From NCBI RefSeq assembly GCF_030518795.1, contig NZ_CP130427.1, forward strand, positions 3,596,001 through 3,660,000: a DNA stretch of 64,000 bases, written 5' to 3'. Both the position numbers and the translations under genes were made by a program. Origin of the DNA: Micromonospora sp. NBRC 110009 (lineage in GTDB: Bacteria; Actinomycetota; Actinomycetes; Mycobacteriales; Micromonosporaceae). Shown here piece after piece: positions 53,831-63,627 of the stretch; the stretch's first letter is position 1, and each line of letters starts with the position of its first letter. The notes under the pieces are model-generated. The model did not search any database, had not been told where the DNA came from, and saw nothing but the letters and a program-made list of their open reading frames with translations.

Positions 53831-55108
53831 ATGCACACCTCCGAGGCAGAAGCCCGCGCCCTCGACGCCGCGGACCCCGGACACCGGCACCTCTTCCTCG
53901 TGCCACCCGCCGAGGGCGGGCGGCACCCCGACGTGGCGTACCTGGCCGGCAACTCGCTGGGTCTGCAACCCCGGGCCACCCGGGACGAACTCCTCGCCGA
54001 CCTGGACGCCTGGCGCAAGCTGGGCGTGGAGGGGCACCTGGAGGCGGAACGGCCCTGGCTGCCGTACCACGAACTGCTGACCGCGCCGGCCGCGCGACTG
54101 GTCGGCGCGCTCCCCGCGGAGACCGTGGTGATGAACTCCCTCACGGTCAACCTGCACCTGCTGATGGTGAGCTTCTACCGGCCGGCGGGAGAGCGGACCC
54201 GGATCGTCATCGAGGACAGCGCCTTCCCCTCGGACAGCTACGCGGTGCGCAGCCAGGCCCGCTTCCACGGCCTCGACCCGGACGCCACCGTGGTCCGGCT
54301 CAAGCCGCGCCCCGGCGAGGACACCCTGCGCCCGCAGGACGTCCTCGACTTCCTCGCCGCCGAGGGACACACCGTCGCGCTGGTGCTGCTGGGCGGGGTC
54401 AACTACCTGACCGGCGAGCTGATGGACATCCCGGCGATCACCGCCGCCGGGCGGGCCGCGGGCGCGGTGGTCGGCTGGGACCTGGCGCACGCGGTCGGCA
54501 ACGTCCCCCTCGCGCTGCACGACTGGGACGTGGACTTCGCCGCCTGGTGCTCGTACAAGTACCTCAACTCCGGGCCGGGGGCCCTCGCGGGCGTCTTCGT
54601 CCACGAGCGACACCTCGGCGACCCGGACCTGCCCCGCTTCGAGGGCTGGTGGAGCACCGAGGCCAGCACCCGGTTCGAGATGACCCCGGTGTCCCGGCCG
54701 CCCGCCACGGTCGAGGCGTGGCAGATCTCCAACCCGCCGATCTTCGCGATGGGCCCGGTGCGTACCTCGCTGGAGCTGTTCGACTCCGTCGGCATGCCGG
54801 CGCTGCGCGAACGCAGCCTCCGGCTCACCGGCTACCTGGAACGGCTGCTGGACGAGGTGACCGCCGACCGGCCGCTGACCGTGGTGACCCCGCGCGACCC
54901 GGCCCGCCGCGGCTGCCAGCTCTCGGTGCGGATCGGAACGGGCAGCGCCAACGAGCTGACCAAGCGGCTGCGGCACGAGCACGGGGTGATCGCCGACGCC
55001 CGGGAGCCGGACATCGTCCGGTTCGCCCCGGTACCGCTCTACTCGACGTACCACGACTGCTGGCGGGTCGCCGACGCGCTGGCCGCGACAGTGGAGGTGG
55101 ATCAGTGA
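53831..55108 (+). CDS. kynU: Kynureninase
   Basis: A 425-residue PLP enzyme that splits 3-hydroxykynurenine into 3-hydroxyanthranilate and alanine. AYLAGNSLGLQPRATRDELL, MNSLTVNLHLLMVSFYRPAG, VGWDLAHAVGNVPLALHDWD and the PLP lysine in FAAWCSYKYLNSGPGALAG (Lys near 243) are present, as is the ISNPPIFAMGPVR segment. All are complete. It overlaps the next gene by 4 bases (GTGA). Confidence 0.95.
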   Translation: MHTSEAEARALDAADPGHRHLFLVPPAEGGRHPDVAYLAGNSLGLQPRATRDELLADLDAWRKLGVEGHLEAERPWLPYHELLTAPAARLVGALPAETVVMNSLTVNLHLLMVSFYRPAGERTRIVIEDSAFPSDSYAVRSQARFHGLDPDATVVRLKPRPGEDTLRPQDVLDFLAAEGHTVALVLLGGVNYLTGELMDIPAITAAGRAAGAVVGWDLAHAVGNVPLALHDWDVDFAAWCSYKYLNSGPGALAGVFVHERHLGDPDLPRFEGWWSTEASTRFEMTPVSRPPATVEAWQISNPPIFAMGPVRTSLELFDSVGMPALRERSLRLTGYLERLLDEVTADRPLTVVTPRDPARRGCQLSVRIGTGSANELTKRLRHEHGVIADAREPDIVRFAPVPLYSTYHDCWRVADALAATVEVDQ

Positions 55109-56439
55109 CCGAGCGACGCGACGAGATCGCGGTGGTCGGCGCCGGACTGGCCGGCTGCCTGCTCGCCTGCTTCCTGGCCCGGCGCGGCTACCCGGTGGCC
55201 CTCTACGAGCGGCGGCCCGACCCGCGGACCGGGCAGGTCGAGCGGGGCCGCTCGATCAACCTGGCGCTCTCCGAGCGCGGCCTGGACGCGCTGCGCCGCA
55301 TCGGGCTGGACCAGCAGGTGATGGCGGACGCGCTGCCGATGCGCGGCCGGATGATCCACCCGGTGGCGGGCGAGCCGCAGTTCCAGTCGTACAGCGTCTC
55401 GGGCGACCGGGCGATCAACTCGATCAGCCGGGGCGCGCTGAACAACGCGCTGCTCGACGCCGCCGCCGCGCTGCCCGGCGTGCGGATCGCCTTCGACCAC
55501 CGGCTGGTCGGGCTCGACCCGGCCACCGGCGAGATGACCTTCGATACCCCGCCGGGCAAGGTCGCCACCACCGCGTCGGTCGTCCTCGGCGCCGACGGCG
55601 CCGGCTCCGCCGTGCGCGGGCAGCTTCTCGAACACGGGGTGCTGACCGAGAGCCTGGACTTCCTCGACTACGGCTACAAGGAACTCACCATCCCGCCGGT
55701 CGGCGGGGAGTTCGCCCTCGATCCGGGCGCGCTGCACATCTGGCCGCGCGGCACCTCGATGATGATCGCGCTGCCCAACCCGGACCGCTCCTTCACCTGC
55801 ACGCTCTTCTGGCCGACGCACGGCACGCAGAGCTTCGCCTCACTGGGCAGCCCGGCCGCCATCGAGCGGTACTTCGCCACCCACTACCCGGACCTGATCC
55901 CGCTGGCCCCGAACCTGGTGGACGACTACCAGCACAACCCGGTCGGCGTGCTCGGCACCGTCCGCTGCGCCCCCTGGCAGGTGGACGGGAAGGTGGGCCT
56001 GCTGGGCGACGCCGCGCACGCCATCGTGCCGTTCTACGGCCAGGGCGCGAACTGCGCCTTCGAGGACGTGGTCGAGCTGGACCGCTGCCTGGACGAGTGC
56101 GGCGACCAGTGGGCGTCGGCGCTGCCGCTGTTCCAGCACCGACGGCAGGCCAACGCCGAGGCGATCGCCCGGATGGCGCTGGCCAACTTCGTGGAGATGC
56201 GGGACAAGGTCGCCTCGCCGGTGTTCCAGACCCGCAAGAAGATCGAGCACGCGCTGGAGCGGGCGCTGCCCGGCCGGTACGTCTCGCAGTACGAGCTGGT
56301 CTCCTTCTCCACCACCCCGTACGCCCAGGTGCGCCGCCGGGTGCGCCGGCAGTACCAGGTGGTCGGGGCGGTGGCGGCCGGCGCGGCGGCGGCGCTGGCC
56401 GGCGTGGCGATGGCGCTCGGCCGAGGGAGGCGAGGATGA
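55105..56439 (+). CDS. kmo: Kynurenine 3-monooxygenase
   Basis: A 444-residue FAD enzyme that hydroxylates kynurenine. The N-terminal Rossmann motif is IAVVGAGLAGCLLACFLARR, followed by GRSINLALSERGLDALRRIG, the KMO-type GRMIHPVAGEPQFQSYS, the second FAD motif GLLGDAAHAIVPFYGQGANC, and a C-terminal hydrophobic helix (VVGAVAAGAAAALAGVAMAL) that may anchor it to the membrane. The GTG start is coupled to kynureninase. Confidence 0.95.
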   Translation: MTERRDEIAVVGAGLAGCLLACFLARRGYPVALYERRPDPRTGQVERGRSINLALSERGLDALRRIGLDQQVMADALPMRGRMIHPVAGEPQFQSYSVSGDRAINSISRGALNNALLDAAAALPGVRIAFDHRLVGLDPATGEMTFDTPPGKVATTASVVLGADGAGSAVRGQLLEHGVLTESLDFLDYGYKELTIPPVGGEFALDPGALHIWPRGTSMMIALPNPDRSFTCTLFWPTHGTQSFASLGSPAAIERYFATHYPDLIPLAPNLVDDYQHNPVGVLGTVRCAPWQVDGKVGLLGDAAHAIVPFYGQGANCAFEDVVELDRCLDECGDQWASALPLFQHRRQANAEAIARMALANFVEMRDKVASPVFQTRKKIEHALERALPGRYVSQYELVSFSTTPYAQVRRRVRRQYQVVGAVAAGAAAALAGVAMALGRGRRG

Positions 56440-57941
56440 GTCTCTGGGATCCCCGGCTGATGGCCGGACACGCGCCGGACGGCCCCGGCCTGCTGCGCAA
56501 CTTCGTCGGCGGCTCCTTCGTGGACGTCGGGACCCGGTTCACCAAGCGCAGCCCGGTGACCGGCGAGCCCGTCTTCGAGGTGGTCGAGGCTTCCTCGTCC
56601 GTCGTGGACTACGCGGTGGCGGCCGCCCGGGCGGCGCTGCGCGGCCCGTGGGGCCGGATGGGTGAGCGGGAACGCGCCGAGGTGCTCCGCCGGGTCGCCG
56701 ACGAGCTGGAACGCCGCTTCGACGACCTGGTCGCCGCCGAGGTGGCGGACACCGGCAAGGCCATCTCCCAGGCCCGCACCCTGGACATCCCGCGCGGCGC
56801 GGCCAACTTCCGGGCGTTCGCCGAGATCGTGGCGACCGCGCCGACCGAGTCGTTCACCACGGTCACCCCGACCGGCGGCCGGGCGCTGAACTACGCGGTC
56901 CGCAAACCGGTCGGCGTGGTCGCCGTGATCGTGCCGTGGAACCTGCCGTTGCTCCTGCTCACCTGGAAGGTCGCCCCGGCCCTGGCCTGCGGCAACGCCG
57001 TGGTGGTCAAGCCCAGCGAGGAGACCCCCGCCTCGGCCACCCTGCTCGCCGAGGTGATGGCCGCCGCGGGCGTGCCGGAGGGCGTGTTCAACCTGGTGCA
57101 CGGCTTCGGCCCCGACTCGGCCGGGGAGTTCCTCACCCGGCACCCGGGCGTGGACGCGATCACCTTCACCGGGGAGTCCGCCACCGGCAGCGCCATCATG
57201 CGCGCCGCGGCGGACGGGGTGAAGGCGGTCAGCTTCGAGCTGGGCGGCAAGAACGCCGGGCTGGTCTTCGCCGACGCCGACCTGGACGCCGCGGTCGCCG
57301 GGTCGGTCCGGTCCAGCTTCACCAACGGCGGCCAGGTCTGCCTCTGCACCGAGCGGATCTACGTGCAGCGGCCGGTCTTCGAGGAGTTCACCGCGCGGCT
57401 GGCCAAGCGCGCCGACGAACTGGCGTTCGGCTGGCCGGCCGACGAGGCGACCGCGAACATGCCGCTGATCTCGCACGCCCACCGGGACAAGGTGCTCGGC
57501 CACTACGAACTGGCCCGGGCCGAGGGCGCCGAGGTGCGCGCCGGGGGCGGGACGCCGCGCTTCGGCGACGCCCGCGACGGCGGCGCGTACGTGCAGCCGA
57601 CCGTGCTGACCGGGCTGGGCCCGGACGCCCGCACCAACCGGGAGGAGATCTTCGGCCCGGTGGTCCACGTCGCCCCGTTCGACGACGAGGAGGAGGCGTA
57701 CGCGCTGGCCAACGGCACCGACTACGGCCTGGCGGCGACGGTCTGGACCCGGGACGTGGGCCGGGCGCACCGGGCCGGGTCCCGGTTGGACGCCGGCATC
57801 GTCTGGGTGAACACCTGGTTCCTGCGCGACCTGCGCACCCCGTTCGGCGGGGTGAAGGCGTCCGGCATCGGCCGGGAGGGCGGGGTGCACTCCCTCGACT
57901 TCTACTCCGAACTCACCAACGTCTGCGTGGACCTCACATGA
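56436..57941 (+). CDS. 2-aminomuconate-6-semialdehyde dehydrogenase
   Basis: A 501-residue ALDH-superfamily enzyme. [59 protein letters not shown] (general-base Glu), and the catalytic Cys302 in [15 protein letters not shown]. The CLCTER pattern is that of 2-aminomuconate- and 2-hydroxymuconate-semialdehyde dehydrogenases. It oxidises the ACMSD product to 2-aminomuconate. It overlaps kmo by 4 bases, and a 65-base gap follows. Confidence 0.9.
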   Translation: MSLWDPRLMAGHAPDGPGLLRNFVGGSFVDVGTRFTKRSPVTGEPVFEVVEASSSVVDYAVAAARAALRGPWGRMGERERAEVLRRVADELERRFDDLVAAEVADTGKAISQARTLDIPRGAANFRAFAEIVATAPTESFTTVTPTGGRALNYAVRKPVGVVAVIVPWNLPLLLLTWKVAPALACGNAVVVKPSEETPASATLLAEVMAAAGVPEGVFNLVHGFGPDSAGEFLTRHPGVDAITFTGESATGSAIMRAAADGVKAVSFELGGKNAGLVFADADLDAAVAGSVRSSFTNGGQVCLCTERIYVQRPVFEEFTARLAKRADELAFGWPADEATANMPLISHAHRDKVLGHYELARAEGAEVRAGGGTPRFGDARDGGAYVQPTVLTGLGPDARTNREEIFGPVVHVAPFDDEEEAYALANGTDYGLAATVWTRDVGRAHRAGSRLDAGIVWVNTWFLRDLRTPFGGVKASGIGREGGVHSLDFYSELTNVCVDLT

Positions 57942-58006
57942 GCGAGCGGAGTGCGCGCGGCGGGCAGAATGGCCGGCGTCGTCAGCGTACGCAGCGAGGA
58001 GCGGGG

Positions 58007-58801
58007 ATGACCGTCGACATCGAAGCCGCGAACCGAGAACTGGCCGTCGCCCGGCAGGAGGAGAAGCCGTGCCCGCCCCTGCGCGGCCGGCTGCTGCCCG
58101 AGGGCGACATCGAGGCCGCCTACCAGGTGCAGCAGGTCTACACCCGGCAGCGGCTGGGCAAGGGCCACCGCCGGGTGGGCGCGAAGATCGGGCTCACCTC
58201 CCGCGCCGTGCAGGAGAACTTCGGCGTCTTCCAGCCCGACTTCGGGGTGCTCTTCGACGACATGGCGGTCGGCGACGGGGTCGAGGTGCCGATGGGGCGG
58301 CTGCTCCAGCCCCGGGTGGAGGCGGAGATCGCCTTCGTGCTCGGCACCGACCTGCCCGACGAGCGGGTCACCACCGTCGACCTGATCCGGGCGGTGGACC
58401 ACGTGCTGCCGGCCATCGAGATCGTCGACTCGCGGATCGCCGGCTGGGACATCTCCATCGTGGACACCGTCGCGGACAACGCCTCCAGCGGGCTCTTCGT
58501 GCTCGGCACCGCGCCGCGCCGGCTGGCCGACGTCGACCTGCGGCTCTGCGGCATGGTGCTGGAGCACGCCGGCGAGCCGGTCTCGGTCGGCGCTGGGGCG
58601 GCCTGCCTGGGCAACCCGTTGCACGCGCTGGAGTGGCTGGCGGGCACGATGGCCCGGGCCGGCGACCCGTTGCGGGCCGGGGACGTGGTGCTCTCCGGGG
58701 CGCTCGGCCCGATGGTGCCGGTCACCCCGGGCGCCGCGTACGAGGCGCGGATCTCCGGGCTCGGCTCGGTGCGGACCTGTTTCTCCCGGGAGGCGTCATG
58801 A
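58007..58801 (+). CDS. 2-oxopent-4-enoate hydratase (2-keto-4-pentenoate hydratase)
   Basis: A 264-residue protein of the fumarylacetoacetase-like/hydratase family. [20 protein letters not shown] and [24 protein letters not shown] with the metal-binding Glu residues, and [20 protein letters not shown] then [11 protein letters not shown]. It adds water to 2-oxopent-4-enoate to give 4-hydroxy-2-oxovalerate. It is paralogous to the decarboxylase at 60779; hydratase is preferred here because it is coupled to the acetaldehyde dehydrogenase and aldolase genes. It overlaps the next gene by 4 bases. Confidence 0.85.
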   Translation: MTVDIEAANRELAVARQEEKPCPPLRGRLLPEGDIEAAYQVQQVYTRQRLGKGHRRVGAKIGLTSRAVQENFGVFQPDFGVLFDDMAVGDGVEVPMGRLLQPRVEAEIAFVLGTDLPDERVTTVDLIRAVDHVLPAIEIVDSRIAGWDISIVDTVADNASSGLFVLGTAPRRLADVDLRLCGMVLEHAGEPVSVGAGAACLGNPLHALEWLAGTMARAGDPLRAGDVVLSGALGPMVPVTPGAAYEARISGLGSVRTCFSREAS

Positions 58802-59730
58802 GCATCGGTGTGGCCGTGCTCGGGTCGGGCAACATCGGCACCGACCTGATGATCAAGGTGTTGCGGCTGAGCGACCGGTTGCGCATGGTGGCGCTGGCCG
58901 GCATCGACCCGGAGTCCGACGGCCTGGCCCGCGCCCGCCGGCTCGGCGTGGCCACCACCGCCGAAGGTGTGGACGGCCTGGTGGCCCTGCCCGAGTTCGC
59001 CGACGTCGAGCTGGTCTTCGACGCCACCTCGGCCGGCGCGCACCGGCACAACGACGCCGTGCTGCGGGCGCACGGCCGGACCGTGGTCGATCTGACCCCG
59101 GCTGCCCTCGGCCCGTACGTGGTGCCGCCGGTGAACCTCGACGAGCACCTGCACCAGCCGAACGTCAACATGGTCACCTGCGGCGGGCAGGCCACCGTGC
59201 CGATCGTGCACGCCGTCGGGCGGGTCACCCCGGTCGCGTACGGGGAGATCGTCGCCTCGATCGCCTCGAAGTCGGCCGGGCCGGGCACCCGGGCCAACAT
59301 CGACGAGTTCACCGAGACCACCGCCCGGGCGATCGAGGTGGTCGGCGGGGCCGAGCGCGGCAAGGCCATCATCGTGCTCAACCCGGCCGACCCGCCGCTG
59401 CTGATGCGGGACACCGTCTACTGCCTCTGCCCGGACGCCGACGCCGACCGGTCCGCGATCGCCGGCTCGGTGGCCGACATGGTCAAGACCGTGCAGGAGT
59501 ACGTCCCGGGCTACCGGCTCAAGCAGGACGTGCAGTTCGACCGGGTGGACACCTACGTCCCGTCGCTGGGGCGGCACCTCACCGGGCTCCAGGTCTCGGT
59601 CTTCCTGGAGGTCTCCGGCGCCGGGCATTACCTGCCCGCGTACGCCGGGAACCTGGACATCATGACCTCTGCCGCGCTGCGCACCGCGGAGCGGCTGGTC
59701 ACCCTGCGGGCCAAGGGGGTGCCGGCATGA
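58798..59730 (+). CDS. mhpF: Acetaldehyde dehydrogenase (acetylating)
   Basis: A 310-residue NAD/CoA enzyme that turns the acetaldehyde from the aldolase into acetyl-CoA. [20 protein letters not shown] is the Rossmann motif and [20 protein letters not shown] contains the catalytic Cys (near residue 128). The C-terminal part [20 protein letters not shown] contacts the aldolase. In related systems the two enzymes form a channel complex, which fits their coupled genes (4-base overlaps on both sides). Confidence 0.94.
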   Translation: MSIGVAVLGSGNIGTDLMIKVLRLSDRLRMVALAGIDPESDGLARARRLGVATTAEGVDGLVALPEFADVELVFDATSAGAHRHNDAVLRAHGRTVVDLTPAALGPYVVPPVNLDEHLHQPNVNMVTCGGQATVPIVHAVGRVTPVAYGEIVASIASKSAGPGTRANIDEFTETTARAIEVVGGAERGKAIIVLNPADPPLLMRDTVYCLCPDADADRSAIAGSVADMVKTVQEYVPGYRLKQDVQFDRVDTYVPSLGRHLTGLQVSVFLEVSGAGHYLPAYAGNLDIMTSAALRTAERLVTLRAKGVPA

Positions 59731-60782
59731 CCGACCTCTACATCCAGGACGTCACGCTGCGGGACGGGATGCACGCGATCGCCCACCGCTACACGGTGGA
59801 CCAGGTGCGCGCCATCGCCGCGGCGCTGGACGCGGCCGGGGTGGCCGCGATCGAGGTGGCCCACGGCGACGGCCTGGCCGGCTCCAGCGTCAACTACGGC
59901 CACGGCGCGGCCAGCGACGCCGACTGGATCTCCGCCGCCGCGGAGGTGATGACGACCGCGAAGCTCACCACCCTGCTGCTGCCCGGCATCGGCACCATCG
60001 CCGACCTCAAGGCGGCCAGGGCGCTCGGCGTGACCAGCGTCCGGATCGCCACCCACTGCACCGAGGCGGACATCTCCGCCCAGCACATCTCGTGGGCGCG
60101 GGAGAACGGCATGGACGTCTCCGGGTTCCTGATGATGTCGCACATGAACGACCCGGCCGGGCTCGCCGCCCAGGCCAAGCTCATGCAGTCGTACGGGGCG
60201 CACTGCGTCTACGTCACCGACTCCGGCGGCCGGCTGCTGATGTCCGACGTGGCCGAGCGGGTCGACGCGTACCGGCAGGTGCTCGAACCGGAGACGCAGA
60301 TCGGCATCCACGCCCACCACAACCTGTCGCTCGGCGTCGCCAACAGCGTGGTGGCGGTCGAGCACGGCCGGATCCTCGGGGACGGCCCGCTCGGCTCCCC
60401 GTCCGGCCGGACCGTCCGGGTGGACGCGTCGCTGGCCGGCCAGGGCGCGGGCGCCGGCAACGCCCCGCTGGAGGTCTTCGTCGCGGTCGCCGAGCTGCAC
60501 GGGTGGAAGCACGGCTGCGACGTGTTCGCGCTGATGGACGCGGCCGACGACATCGTCCGCCCGCTCCAGGACCGGCCGGTCCAGGTGGACCGGGAGACGC
60601 TCTCCCTCGGCTACGCGGGCGTCTATTCCAGCTTCCTCCGGCACGCCGAACGCGCCTCGGCGAAGTACGGGGTGGACGTCCGGTCGATCCTGGTCGAGCT
60701 GGGCCGGCGCCGGATGGTCGGCGGCCAGGAGGACATGATCGTGGACGTGGCACTCGACCTGGCCGGCAAGGAGAACTCATGA
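59727..60782 (+). CDS. mhpE: 4-hydroxy-2-oxovalerate aldolase
   Basis: A 351-residue HMGL-like TIM-barrel aldolase that produces pyruvate and acetaldehyde. [20 protein letters not shown] carries the metal-binding Asp and catalytic Arg, and [20 protein letters not shown] contains the metal-binding HxH. The C-terminal communication domain ([20 protein letters not shown]) contacts MhpF. All key residues are intact. It overlaps both neighbours by 4 bases. Confidence 0.94.
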   Translation: MTDLYIQDVTLRDGMHAIAHRYTVDQVRAIAAALDAAGVAAIEVAHGDGLAGSSVNYGHGAASDADWISAAAEVMTTAKLTTLLLPGIGTIADLKAARALGVTSVRIATHCTEADISAQHISWARENGMDVSGFLMMSHMNDPAGLAAQAKLMQSYGAHCVYVTDSGGRLLMSDVAERVDAYRQVLEPETQIGIHAHHNLSLGVANSVVAVEHGRILGDGPLGSPSGRTVRVDASLAGQGAGAGNAPLEVFVAVAELHGWKHGCDVFALMDAADDIVRPLQDRPVQVDRETLSLGYAGVYSSFLRHAERASAKYGVDVRSILVELGRRRMVGGQEDMIVDVALDLAGKENS

Positions 60783-61552
60783 TCGGACCGGACATCGCGG
60801 GGATCGCCGGGAAGCTGGGCGCGGCCGCCGACACGGCCACCGCGATCCCGCAGCTCGCCGCCGAGACGGGCCTCGACGTGGACACCGCGTACGCGGTGCA
60901 GACCGCGCTGCTGCAGCACCGCCTCGACCGGGGTGAGCGGCTGGTCGGGCTGAAGATGGGGCTGACCAGCAAGGCGAAGATGGCCCAGGTCGGGGTGGAC
61001 GAGGTGATCTGGGGTCGGCTCACCGACGCGATGCGGGTCCCCGACGGCGGCACGGTCGACGTGGGCGCCTTCATCCACCCGCGGGTGGAGCCGGAGGTGG
61101 CGTTCCTGCTGGACCGGCTGCCCGAGCCCGGCGAGCCGGTCGGCGCCTTCACCGACGCGGTGCGCGCGGTCGCCCCGGCGATCGAGCTGATCGACTCCCG
61201 GTACGCCAACTTCACCTTCTCCCTGCCGGACGTCATCGCCGACAACACCTCGGCCGCGGCGTTCGTCGTCGGGCCCTGGTCGCCGGTGCCGGACGGCCTG
61301 GAGAACCTCGGCGTGCTGCTGGAGATCGACGGGCGGGTGGCCCAGGTCGGCTCGACCGCGGCGATCCTCGGCGACCCGCGTCGCGCGCTGGACGAGGGGA
61401 TCCGGCTCGCCGGCCGGCACGGCGTCCGGCTCCGCGAGGGCTGGGTCTTCCTGGCCGGGGCGGCCACCGCGGCCGTGCCGCTGCGCCCCGGCGCGCACGT
61501 CCGGGCCGTCGTCGAGAAGCTCGGCACCACGTCGTTGGCGGCGGCGTCGTGA
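60779..61552 (+). CDS. 2-oxo-3-hexenedioate (4-oxalocrotonate) decarboxylase
   Basis: A 257-residue protein of the same family as the hydratase at 58007: [41 protein letters not shown], and [20 protein letters not shown] then [11 protein letters not shown]. The [19 protein letters not shown] block is the decarboxylase form. It would remove CO2 from 4-oxalocrotonate, the product of aminomuconate deamination, to feed the hydratase. It overlaps the aldolase and the next gene by 4 bases each. Confidence 0.85.
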   Translation: MIGPDIAGIAGKLGAAADTATAIPQLAAETGLDVDTAYAVQTALLQHRLDRGERLVGLKMGLTSKAKMAQVGVDEVIWGRLTDAMRVPDGGTVDVGAFIHPRVEPEVAFLLDRLPEPGEPVGAFTDAVRAVAPAIELIDSRYANFTFSLPDVIADNTSAAAFVVGPWSPVPDGLENLGVLLEIDGRVAQVGSTAAILGDPRRALDEGIRLAGRHGVRLREGWVFLAGAATAAVPLRPGAHVRAVVEKLGTTSLAAAS

Positions 61553-62025
61553 GCGCGAGGAGTGAGCCGGGGGTGCGAGCCCCGCAGTCGCGAACAGCGG
61601 GGAATCCAACCGCCCGGGTGGTGGCCGGCAAGGCCGTGCCGCGCGGCGCCTTCCCGCACGTCAAGGTCGCGGGCGGCTTCGTCTTCGTCTCGGGTACGTC
61701 GTCGCGGCGGCCGGACAACACCTTCGCCGGCGTCTCGGTGGACGAGCTCGGCACGACCGACCTCGACATCCGGGCGCAGACCCGGGCCGTCATCGAGAAC
61801 ATCCGCGACCTGCTGCGGTCGGTCGGCGCCGACCTGTCCGACCTCGTCCAGGTCACCAGCTACCTGGTCAACATGAATGACTTCGGTGGATACAACGAGG
61901 TGTGGGCGGAGTTCTTCGACGCCACCGGCCCGACCCGGACCACGGTGGCGGTACACCAGCTCCCGCACCCGCACCTGCTGATCGAGATCCAGGCAGTGGC
62001 CCTACTTCCGTCGGGAGGTCAGTGA
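61549..62025 (+). CDS. amnD: RidA-family 2-aminomuconate deaminase
   Basis: A 158-residue protein of the RidA/YjgF superfamily. The core (residues 24-158) is [80 protein letters not shown] and [17 protein letters not shown]. The [10 protein letters not shown] and PHPxLLIEI segments resemble 2-aminomuconate deaminase (AmnD type), giving 4-oxalocrotonate and ammonia. The first 23 residues, from GTG 61549, come from a repeat-like sequence (TGAGCCGGGGGTGCGAGCCC), so the natural start may be GTG 61618 or nearby. Confidence 0.82.
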   Translation: MSARSEPGVRAPQSRTAGNPTARVVAGKAVPRGAFPHVKVAGGFVFVSGTSSRRPDNTFAGVSVDELGTTDLDIRAQTRAVIENIRDLLRSVGADLSDLVQVTSYLVNMNDFGGYNEVWAEFFDATGPTRTTVAVHQLPHPHLLIEIQAVALLPSGGQ

Positions 62026-62549
62026 TGAGTGAGATCGCCGAGCCGTTCAGCTTCCAGGGCTGGATCGGGGAGAACCAGCACCTGCTGAAGCCGCCGGTGG
62101 GCAACAAGGAGATGCTGCCGGGCAGCGACGACTTCATCGTCATGGTGGTGGGCGGCCCGAACCAGCGCACGGACTTCCACGTCGACCCGTACGAGGAGTT
62201 CTTCTACCAGGTCAAGGGCAACATGCACATCAACCTGATGCTGCCGGAGGGGCCGCGTACGGTGCACGTGCGCGAGGGGCAGATGTGGATGCTGCCGCGC
62301 AACACCCCGCACTCGCCGCAGCGGCCCGAGGCCGGCTCGATCGGCATGGTGATCGAGCGGGTCCGCGAGGAGGGCACCCTGGAGAAGTTCCAGTGGTACT
62401 GCCCCCAGTGCAGCCACAAGGTGCACGAGGTGGAGCTCCAGGTGCGCGACATCGCCGCCGACCTGCCGCCGGTCTTCGCGGCGTTCTACGCCGACGAGAA
62501 GGCCCGCACCTGCACCAACTGCGGCGCGCTGCACCCGGGCAAGGGCTGA
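62025..62549 (+). CDS. nbaC: 3-hydroxyanthranilate 3,4-dioxygenase
   Basis: A 174-residue cupin. QRTDFHVDPYEEFFYQVKGN supplies the His and Glu iron ligands, RNTPHSPQRPEAGSIGMVIE the second His, and the C-terminal rubredoxin-like site is WYCPQCSHKVHEVELQVRD...RTCTNCGALH with two CxxC pairs, as in bacterial enzymes. It cleaves the ring of 3-hydroxyanthranilate to 2-amino-3-carboxymuconate semialdehyde. ATG 62025 is preceded by GGGAGG 6 bases before, and overlaps the stop of the RidA gene by 1 base. Confidence 0.95.
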   Translation: MSEIAEPFSFQGWIGENQHLLKPPVGNKEMLPGSDDFIVMVVGGPNQRTDFHVDPYEEFFYQVKGNMHINLMLPEGPRTVHVREGQMWMLPRNTPHSPQRPEAGSIGMVIERVREEGTLEKFQWYCPQCSHKVHEVELQVRDIAADLPPVFAAFYADEKARTCTNCGALHPGKG

Positions 62550-63571
62550 TGCCGGGACCCGTCGTCGACGTGCACACGCACGTCGTACCCAAGGGGTGGC
62601 CGGACCTCGCCGCGGCCTGCGGCGGGTCCGGCTGGCCCTGGCTGCGGGTGGACTCCGAGCGCGCGGCCATGATCATGGTGGGGGAGACGGAGTTCCGGCC
62701 GGTCGGCGCGGAGTGCTGGGAGGCGGAGACCCGGCTGGCCGACATGGCCGCCGACGGCGTCGACGTGCAGGTGGTCTCGCCCACCCCGGTCTTCTTCAGC
62801 TACGACCGCCCGGCCGAGCAGGCGGTCCGGGTGGCCCGGATCTTCAACGACCTGACCCTGGAGGTCACCGCCGCCGGGGGTGACCGGCTGGTGCCGTTCT
62901 GCCAGGTGCCGTTGCAGGACCCGGACGCCGCCTGCGCCGAGCTGGATCGCTGCCTGGCCGCCGGCCACGTCGGGGTGGAGATCGGCAACCACGTGGGCGA
63001 CCGGGACCTGGACGACGCCGGCATCGTCGAGTTCCTCACCCACTGCGCCCGGGTCGGCGCGCCGGTCTTCGTGCACCCGTGGGACATGCCGGGCGGGCCC
63101 CGGCTGGACCGGTGGATGGCCCGCTGGCTGACCGGGATGCCCGCCGAGACGCACCTGTCGGTGCTGGCGCTCATCCTCGGCGGGGTCTTCGACCGGGTGC
63201 CGGAGACGCTGCGGATCTGCTTCGCGCACGGCGGCGGCAGCTTCCCGTTCTGGCTGGGTCGCGCCGACAACGCCTGGCACCGCCGCGGTGACCTGGTACG
63301 CGGCGCCTCGACCGCGCCGCCCAGCTCCTACGTCGACCGGTTCTGCGTCGACTCGGTGGTCTTCGAGCCGGCCGCGTTGCGGCTGCTGGTCGACACCATG
63401 GGGGAGGACCGGGTGCTGGTCGGCAGCGACTACCCGTACCCGCTGGGGGAGCGGCCGGTCGGGCAGGTGGTCCGCAAGGCGGACTTCCTCTCCGCGGACC
63501 AGCGCGACAAGCTCCTCTCCCGCAACGCCCTGCGCTTCCTCGGGGTCGCCCCGCCCGGAACTCTGTCCTGA
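62549..63571 (+). CDS. 2-amino-3-carboxymuconate-6-semialdehyde decarboxylase (ACMSD)
   Basis: A 340-residue amidohydrolase-fold decarboxylase. The zinc ligands are seen in VVDVHTHVVPKGWPDLA, VFVHPWDMPGGPRLDRWMA, FAHGGGSFPFWLGRADNAWH, and the final Asp in VLVGSDYPYPLGERPVGQV. ACMSD keeps the intermediate out of the quinolinate/NAD branch and sends it to aminomuconate. It overlaps the 3HAO stop by 1 base. A 56-base gap follows before the amidase gene. Confidence 0.95.
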   Translation: MPGPVVDVHTHVVPKGWPDLAAACGGSGWPWLRVDSERAAMIMVGETEFRPVGAECWEAETRLADMAADGVDVQVVSPTPVFFSYDRPAEQAVRVARIFNDLTLEVTAAGGDRLVPFCQVPLQDPDAACAELDRCLAAGHVGVEIGNHVGDRDLDDAGIVEFLTHCARVGAPVFVHPWDMPGGPRLDRWMARWLTGMPAETHLSVLALILGGVFDRVPETLRICFAHGGGSFPFWLGRADNAWHRRGDLVRGASTAPPSSYVDRFCVDSVVFEPAALRLLVDTMGEDRVLVGSDYPYPLGERPVGQVVRKADFLSADQRDKLLSRNALRFLGVAPPGTLS

Positions 63572-63627
63572 TCGGCGCCCGGCCGTGTCGGGACGCGGAC
63601 GCCGGTCCGGCACGGCAGGATGGCGGT

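Noticed and set aside
53594-57890. Long minus-strand frames across the kynurenine genes
   Set aside because: Shadows of intact plus-strand enzymes; composition dominated by Arg, Gly, Val and His.
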